NCBI GenBank assembly: GCA_031288215.1
Contig: JAITRV010000118.1
Coordinates: 1-18,715, forward strand
DNA from: Spirochaetaceae bacterium
GTDB taxonomy: Bacteria; Spirochaetota; Spirochaetia; Treponematales; Breznakiellaceae
Direction of reading: 5' to 3'
DNA length: 18,715 nucleotides
The notes beneath the pieces are model-generated. The model was not told the DNA's origin and did no database searches. It worked only from the letters and a program-made list of their open reading frames with translations. Positions within the stretch are counted from its first letter, which is position 1, and every line of letters begins with the position of its first letter. Positions 14,693-18,715 of the stretch are shown here, one piece after another. A program made the position numbers and the translations under genes.

Positions 14693-14724
14693 AGCCGGGG
14701 GCCGCCCGCCCCCGGCTCTTTTTT
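14693..14724 (+). terminator. Intrinsic terminator after acsE
   Basis: AGCCGGGGGC (14693-14702) pairs perfectly with GCCCCCGGCT (14708-14717) around a 5-base loop and is followed by CTTTTTT. The rest of the gap to 14862 holds AT-rich DNA and CGGTACG...CGTACCG dyads (14817-14843). A weak candidate promoter is TTGCTT (14778-14783) with TATCAC (14801-14806), 17 bp apart. Confidence 0.88.
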
Positions 14725-14862
14725 GGGGGGGAGGAAAGGGATAACATATCAAAAATATATGTTTAGTATGATAGCCCTTGCTTTTTTTTTCATTTTATGC
14801 TATCACCTATCATAGCGGTACGACCGATCGGTATACGGCGTACCGCACGATAAAGGAGTGTT

Positions 14863-16392
14863 ATGATGAAAAAAATACAAAGCGCCGCGTTGACCCTGGC
14901 CGCGGCGCTGGTTTGTGCCCTTCCCGGCTACGCCCGCCCCGGAAGGGAGGCGTCCGCCCCCGCCCATCCTCCCGCGCATATTGCCGGCGGGGAGATCCGG
15001 TACGGCTTCTCCACCGAGCCCGCCACCCTGGACCCCCTGAGCCCCGCCAATACGGCGGACGGCCGGAGCATCCTCTTCAACGTCTTTGAAGGGCTGGTAC
15101 GGCCCCTGCCCGACGGGGGCCTGGAGGCCGCGGTGGCCGAAACCTACCGGATTGAGCAGAACGGGCGGGTCTATGTCTTTACCCTCCGGCGGGGCCTCAA
15201 ATTCCACGACGGCACGGCCGTAAAAGCGGAGGATGTGGAGTTTACCCTGAACGAGGCCGTCCGGGCGGGCTTTTCCGGCTTTACCCAGATTGAAAAAGTG
15301 GAAGTTACCCCGGAAGGGGAGATCCGGATCACCCTCAAGACGCCGGACCCGGAATTCCTGCCCTACCTCACCATCGGGGTGGTGCCGAAAAACAATGCGG
15401 ACCGGGAGAAAAACCCCATCGGCACCGGCCCCTTCTCGATTCAGAACTATACCGTCCAGCGTTCCCTGACCCTGGTGAAAAATCCCGATTATTGGCGGCC
15501 CGGGACCCCCAGCCTGGATAAGGTGACCGTCGTCTTCGTGGCGGATTCCAACGCCCTGCTCCTCGCCCTCCAGGGGGGGAGCATCGACGGCGCCACCATT
15601 ACCGGCGGCCTCCTCCAGCAGCTCCCGGCGGGCCGTTTCGACATCGTGCCCAGCCCCTCCAACGCGGTCCAGCTCCTGGCCCTGAATAACGCGGTCAAGC
15701 CCCTGGATGACCGCCGGGTCCGGCAGGCGATCAACTACGCCGTGGATGTTCCGGAGATCATCGCCGCCGCCTTCTACGGCCGGGGGGAACCCTCGGGGAG
15801 CCCCCTGATTCCGGGGCTTTCCCGCTACTACGAGCCCTCCCTGGCCAATCCCTATCCCGCGGACATCCCCCGGGCCCGGCGGCTCCTCTCGGAAGCGGGG
15901 TACCCGCAGGGCTTTTCCCTGGAGATAACGGTGCCCTCCAACTACACCATGCACGTGGATACCGCCCAGGTGGTGGTGAACCAACTGCGGAATGCCGGCA
16001 TCAGCGCCACCATCCGCCTCGTGGATTGGGCGGCCTGGCTCTCCGAGGTGTACCGGGGCCGGCAGTACCAGGCCACCATCATCTCCCTGGATGCCGGTAA
16101 CGTCTCCCCCCGGGGCTTCCTTTCCCGGTACCGTTCCGACGGGGGGGGCAACTTCATCAATTTCAAAAGCCCGGACTTTGACCGCCTCTACGACGCGGCC
16201 CAGATTGAAATCGACGAGGCAAAGCGCCTCGGCCTCTACCGGGAAGCCCAGCGGATCGTCTCGGAGCACGCCGCATCGGTCTATATCCAGGATATCTGGG
16301 GCTTCCAGGTCTTTCCCCGGGGGCGCTACGGGGGGGTGGTGAATTATCCCCTCTACGCGGTGGATTTTTCGACCATGTTCCGGACGGAGTAA
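14863..16392 (+). CDS. ABC transporter extracellular solute-binding protein, family 5
   Basis: A 509-residue exported protein. The N-terminus MMKKIQSAALTLAAALVCAL is a signal peptide, most simply cut after PGYA (residue 24). C18 lacks a standard lipobox because V precedes it, but spirochaetal lipoboxes are loose, so a lipoprotein remains possible. The body is family 5 (DppA/OppA/NikA class): IRYGFSTEPATLDPLSP, FNVFEGLVRPL, YVFTLRRGLKFHDGTAVKAEDVEFTLN, IGTGPFSIQNYT, DRRVRQAINYAVDVPEII, and GYPQGFSLEITVPS. The family binds peptides, nickel chelates or other solutes. No permease or ATPase gene is adjacent, so it presumably serves a transporter encoded elsewhere. AGGAG lies four bases before the first ATG and seven before the second (14866); either start is possible. 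A link to acetogenesis is not shown. Confidence 0.9.
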   Translation: MMKKIQSAALTLAAALVCALPGYARPGREASAPAHPPAHIAGGEIRYGFSTEPATLDPLSPANTADGRSILFNVFEGLVRPLPDGGLEAAVAETYRIEQNGRVYVFTLRRGLKFHDGTAVKAEDVEFTLNEAVRAGFSGFTQIEKVEVTPEGEIRITLKTPDPEFLPYLTIGVVPKNNADREKNPIGTGPFSIQNYTVQRSLTLVKNPDYWRPGTPSLDKVTVVFVADSNALLLALQGGSIDGATITGGLLQQLPAGRFDIVPSPSNAVQLLALNNAVKPLDDRRVRQAINYAVDVPEIIAAAFYGRGEPSGSPLIPGLSRYYEPSLANPYPADIPRARRLLSEAGYPQGFSLEITVPSNYTMHVDTAQVVVNQLRNAGISATIRLVDWAAWLSEVYRGRQYQATIISLDAGNVSPRGFLSRYRSDGGGNFINFKSPDFDRLYDAAQIEIDEAKRLGLYREAQRIVSEHAASVYIQDIWGFQVFPRGRYGGVVNYPLYAVDFSTMFRTE

Positions 16393-16466
16393 GCGGGCAG
16401 CGGGCGGGTGGGGAAAAGAGGCCCTGCCCCCCGCGCCCCCGCCGGGACCAGAGGGCGGCCTCCCCC

Positions 16467-17705
16467 TTATACCTGGCCCGCCAGGAAGGTGGCTTCGGTG
16501 CCGGAGAAGGGCTTGCCGTAGATAAATTCGAAGATGAACCGTATGTCCTCGGGGTCCATATCCAGAAACCGGCAGCCTATGTATACGTAGGAGTCCGAAG
16601 GCAGCGTAAAACGCCGTATAATCCGGGCATTGGTGTTAACGGCGCGGTCCGGGGTTTCCAGCTTTACCGTTAATTCGCAGTCGGTGCGCAGGGCGGAAGC
16701 CAGGGCCGAATAGGGATAGGCCACGAGCAGCCCCGAGGCGCTGATGTCGATGATCTTGCCCTCGAAGGGTTCGTTTTTGATCCGCCGGGATTCAAAATAC
16801 CCCTGGGTTTTTAGGGAAAAGGCGATAATTTTCGTAAACTGGTAGATGGTTTCTATGGCTTTATAATCCAGGGGGGGGCTGCCGTCCTTCGTGGTCCAGA
16901 CCTGGATATACCCGATCACGTACTGCTGAAAGATGATGGGAACCCAGATTTCGGAGCAGATCCCCTCTTGGGTTTTTGATTTGAGAAGCTTGTCCAGGGT
17001 CTCCTCCGTGATACGGGGATTGAAGCCCTTGTTTTCCATATAGTTCAGGAAGAATTCTCCGGTGATGATCTTCCCTTGAGGATAAGGGTCGACGGGGGGT
17101 AAGCCGGTCTGGATGGAAGGGATGTAGAGGATCTTGCCGGTTTCGGAGATGATCTGTTCTTCCAGCTTTCGGGGCTTTACCCCCTTAAAAATAAACATTC
17201 TATGGCCGTCGGCAATCCCCTTAATCCAAAGGGCCAGTTTTTGAAGGAGGCCCCGCAGGTCATTGGGGTCAAAGGATTTCATGGATTCAAGCAGTTCTAC
17301 CGATTCATAGGTGGGAACCACCGGATAGCCCAGGGCATACCGTTCCCCCTGAAAAACAAATGAGACTTTGAGGTTTCCGGGAAGGGGCACCCGGGCAAAG
17401 GATCGGTCCAGGTTCTTAAAAAGGAATTCCGGGGTGTCCGCTATGATAATTTCTTCCTTGATGTTGACGATCTCAATGGAGAATTTGATCATCTGACCCC
17501 AGTATATAAACATCAGATCCATCTTTTGCTTGGGTTCCAGTCTCTCTATGTGACGATCCGGCTTAAAGTACAGAACCCGGTCCGGCGGTTTTACCATGGT
17601 GAGGGTATACTCCTCCCGATTAAAGAGGTAGGTAACCGGGGTCTTCTCATCAAATAAGGTCTTGAGCAGAAAATCTTTCTCGATCCGCTTAATAGATGTT
17701 GCCAT
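16467..17705 (-). CDS. PilZ-domain protein (putative c-di-GMP receptor)
   Basis: A 412-residue soluble protein with no signal peptide or membrane segment. The C-terminal ~110 residues form a PilZ domain: basic R307-R308 in ESRRIKNEP, then KIIDISASGLLVAYP (D320xSxxG325), an RIIRR segment and YVYIGCRFLDMDPEDIRFIFEFIYG. The R-rich lead and DxSxxG are the residues that bind cyclic di-GMP in the family. The N-terminal half has a YcgR-like look (RSFARVPLPGNLKVSFVF near 100-120), and the middle may be a GAF-like or DUF1577-type sensor region; both are guesses from pattern only. Two-part proteins like this in spirochaetes are linked to motility or signalling. No clear ribosome site precedes the ATG; TATAGA (17714-17719, minus) may be a -10 placing transcription close to the start codon. 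It converges with the solute-binding gene. Confidence 0.82.
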   Translation of the reverse strand: MATSIKRIEKDFLLKTLFDEKTPVTYLFNREEYTLTMVKPPDRVLYFKPDRHIERLEPKQKMDLMFIYWGQMIKFSIEIVNIKEEIIIADTPEFLFKNLDRSFARVPLPGNLKVSFVFQGERYALGYPVVPTYESVELLESMKSFDPNDLRGLLQKLALWIKGIADGHRMFIFKGVKPRKLEEQIISETGKILYIPSIQTGLPPVDPYPQGKIITGEFFLNYMENKGFNPRITEETLDKLLKSKTQEGICSEIWVPIIFQQYVIGYIQVWTTKDGSPPLDYKAIETIYQFTKIIAFSLKTQGYFESRRIKNEPFEGKIIDISASGLLVAYPYSALASALRTDCELTVKLETPDRAVNTNARIIRRFTLPSDSYVYIGCRFLDMDPEDIRFIFEFIYGKPFSGTEATFLAGQV

Positions 17706-17796
17706 GGTGTTTTTCTATACTTTTTTAATTTCTATCGGGAAATCGCTTTCATGGAGCAATTTCCCGGCCTGATGAGTTTCGGAACCTTTCAAACCG

Positions 17797-18372
17797 TCAC
17801 CAGAACCGTTCATAGGGCGAAAAATCATAGCTATACGCGTCTTTCCCGTTGGGCAAATTTTGAGCTCTTTCCAAAATAATGTCGTCAAGCATCCAGTTGT
17901 CTCCTTCCCTTCTTATATAGAGTTCCCCGGCAATTCCCTGTTCCCTGCCGATAAACCGGAACAGAAACGAGGTATTCCCATCGATCTCGTCCCGGCCGCC
18001 GCCCAGGCGGTATCTTCGGGGGCCAATCTGAGCCAAATTCACAAATACCTCATCCCAGAAGGCATTGTCCCGGCCCGAAAGGAAGCGGGACCCCCTGTTT
18101 TCCAGCAGCAACGCCGAGAGGATGTTTCCGGCATAGTTATAAGCCCCTTCCGAGGCCTGCCCCCGGCCCAATTCCCCGATAACGGCATCCCGGGGATACC
18201 GGAGGATTTCTCCCTGCCGGGGCTGCCGCAGAATGGGGGGGATTACTCCCCGCTCCGCAAACTCCATCTGGGGGATTGTATCATTTTCCTGGGAAAAAGA
18301 AAAGAGTGAAATCGACAAAAATCCATAGATGATAACAATTCTTGTAAAAAACTGCAATAACCGCGGCTTCAT
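17797..18372 (-). CDS. Exported protein of unknown function
   Basis: From the ATG at 18370-18372 the product is 191 residues. MKPRLLQFFTRIVIIYGFLS begins a signal peptide with a basic start and a long hydrophobic core ending near FSFSQ. The mature part is hydrophilic with no membrane segment. A C-terminal stretch (NTSFLFRFIGREQGIAGEL through NWMLDDIILE) looks like the beta-rich face of a small alpha+beta domain, perhaps NTF2-like, but I do not recognise the family. A longer TTG-started form (to 18423) exists. I prefer 18372 because a promoter sits immediately upstream and the longer start would lie in front of it. It is 91 bp upstream of the PilZ gene on the same strand and might be read together with it. 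Confidence 0.7.
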   Translation of the reverse strand: MKPRLLQFFTRIVIIYGFLSISLFSFSQENDTIPQMEFAERGVIPPILRQPRQGEILRYPRDAVIGELGRGQASEGAYNYAGNILSALLLENRGSRFLSGRDNAFWDEVFVNLAQIGPRRYRLGGGRDEIDGNTSFLFRFIGREQGIAGELYIRREGDNWMLDDIILERAQNLPNGKDAYSYDFSPYERFW

Positions 18373-18379
18373 GGTCTTT

Positions 18380-18408
18380 AGTATAGTACCATATCGAAAA
18401 AAAATCAA
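18380..18408 (-). promoter_or_regulatory. Promoter of the exported-protein gene, nearly leaderless
   Basis: On the minus strand, TTGATT (18403-18408) and TATACT (18380-18385) are 17 bp apart. Transcription would begin about 7 bases after the -10, at or one base before the ATG at 18372, and no Shine-Dalgarno is present. Confidence 0.55.
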
Positions 18409-18430
18409 CAAGGGTTTCAGCAATCAGGCC

Positions 18431-18701
18431 CAGGGCTCCCGCATTTACTTTTTTTCATACTTTTTTATGGGATAATCGCCTTGGTACCTTGATTATTCTC
18501 AATGACTCGATAGATCCAAAGAAATTTAACCACGTCGGACCATAGGTCCGATTCTTCTTCTTTTTTTTGAGTAAATGCTGTTGCCCTGGAGCCCTGCCAG
18601 GGCTCCTGCATTTACTTTTTTTCATACTTTTTTATGAGATAATCGTCTTGGTACCTTGATTACTCTCAATGACTCGATAGATCCAAAGAAATTTAACCAC
18701 G
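18431..18701. repeat. Two 104 bp direct repeats, period 167 bp
   Basis: Copies at 18431-18534 and 18598-18701 differ at only a few bases (I count four). Both run from CAGGGCTCC to AATTTAACCACG. Both include TTGGTACCTTGATTA, CTCAATGACTCGATAG and the AGATCCAAAGAAATTTAACC core also found at 2999. Each also contains TGRGATAAT, the form of an extended -10 facing the window end. The 63 bp spacer has CGGACC-ATA-GGTCCG and a T-run like the element at 2999-3137. The last copy runs on as ACGGACCACACG past the edge. Confidence 0.88.
18570..18616. repeat. Palindrome within the terminal repeat block
   Basis: GGAGCCCTG-C-CAGGGCTCC (18588-18606) is a 9 bp perfect stem with a one-base centre. Outside it, AGTAAATGC (18570-18578) mirrors GCATTTACT (18608-18616). 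The whole could extrude as a cruciform. Confidence 0.6.
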
Positions 18702-18715
18702 GACCACACGGACAA

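Noticed and set aside
14803..16269. 488-codon minus-strand ORF opposite the solute-binding protein
   Set aside because: Shadow frame; the plus strand has a signal peptide and family 5 motifs.

Overview
The window reads as chromosomal DNA of an acetogenic spirochaete, most likely a termite-gut type Treponema (Treponema primitia-like or a relative). The evidence is a complete Wood-Ljungdahl carbonyl-branch cluster next to genes that look spirochaetal: a PilZ-domain protein, a small exported protein and a sigma-like regulator. No rRNA or tRNA is present, so the species cannot be fixed. The DNA is GC-rich in genes, and several intergenic stretches are unusually rich in repeats.

Layout. Bases 1-137 (minus) hold the N-terminus of a PD-(D/E)XK nuclease/transposase-like protein. 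Bases 138-847 are non-coding and contain a ~520 bp long inverted-repeat element. Next come a PAQR/hemolysin III membrane protein (848-1534, minus) and a sigma-70-like regulator (1631-2521, minus). Bases 2522-3330 form a divergent intergenic region with a perfect hairpin, ten ~38 bp tandem repeats built on GTGCCWGGCAC, a dispersed palindromic repeat ending in a T-tract, and a good promoter.

The acetogenesis genes follow, all on the plus strand. The first unit is acsV (reductive activator of the corrinoid protein) with a translationally coupled DUF3786 gene. A 555 bp repeat-rich leader separates it from acsA (CO dehydrogenase), cooC (nickel-insertion ATPase), acsB (acetyl-CoA synthase), acsD and acsC (corrinoid iron-sulfur protein, small and large subunits). 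After an intrinsic terminator comes acsE (methyltetrahydrofolate:corrinoid methyltransferase) and a second terminator. Together these make CO from CO2, move the methyl group from methyl-THF through the corrinoid protein to acetyl-CoA synthase, form acetyl-CoA, and repair oxidised corrinoid. All cluster-ligating residues expected for CODH and ACS are visible.

Downstream is a lone family 5 extracellular solute-binding protein (14863-16392, plus), then the PilZ protein (16467-17705, minus) and the small exported protein (17797-18372, minus). The window ends in two 104 bp direct repeats carrying the same dispersed repeat seen upstream of acsV.

The most interesting non-textbook material is the repeat architecture (long inverted repeat, ten-unit array, dispersed palindromes at both ends) and the regulatory DNA around the acs units. 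The latter includes a GAATGTACA pair at one-turn spacing and a TGTAC/T-tract box shared by the acsA and acsE leaders.
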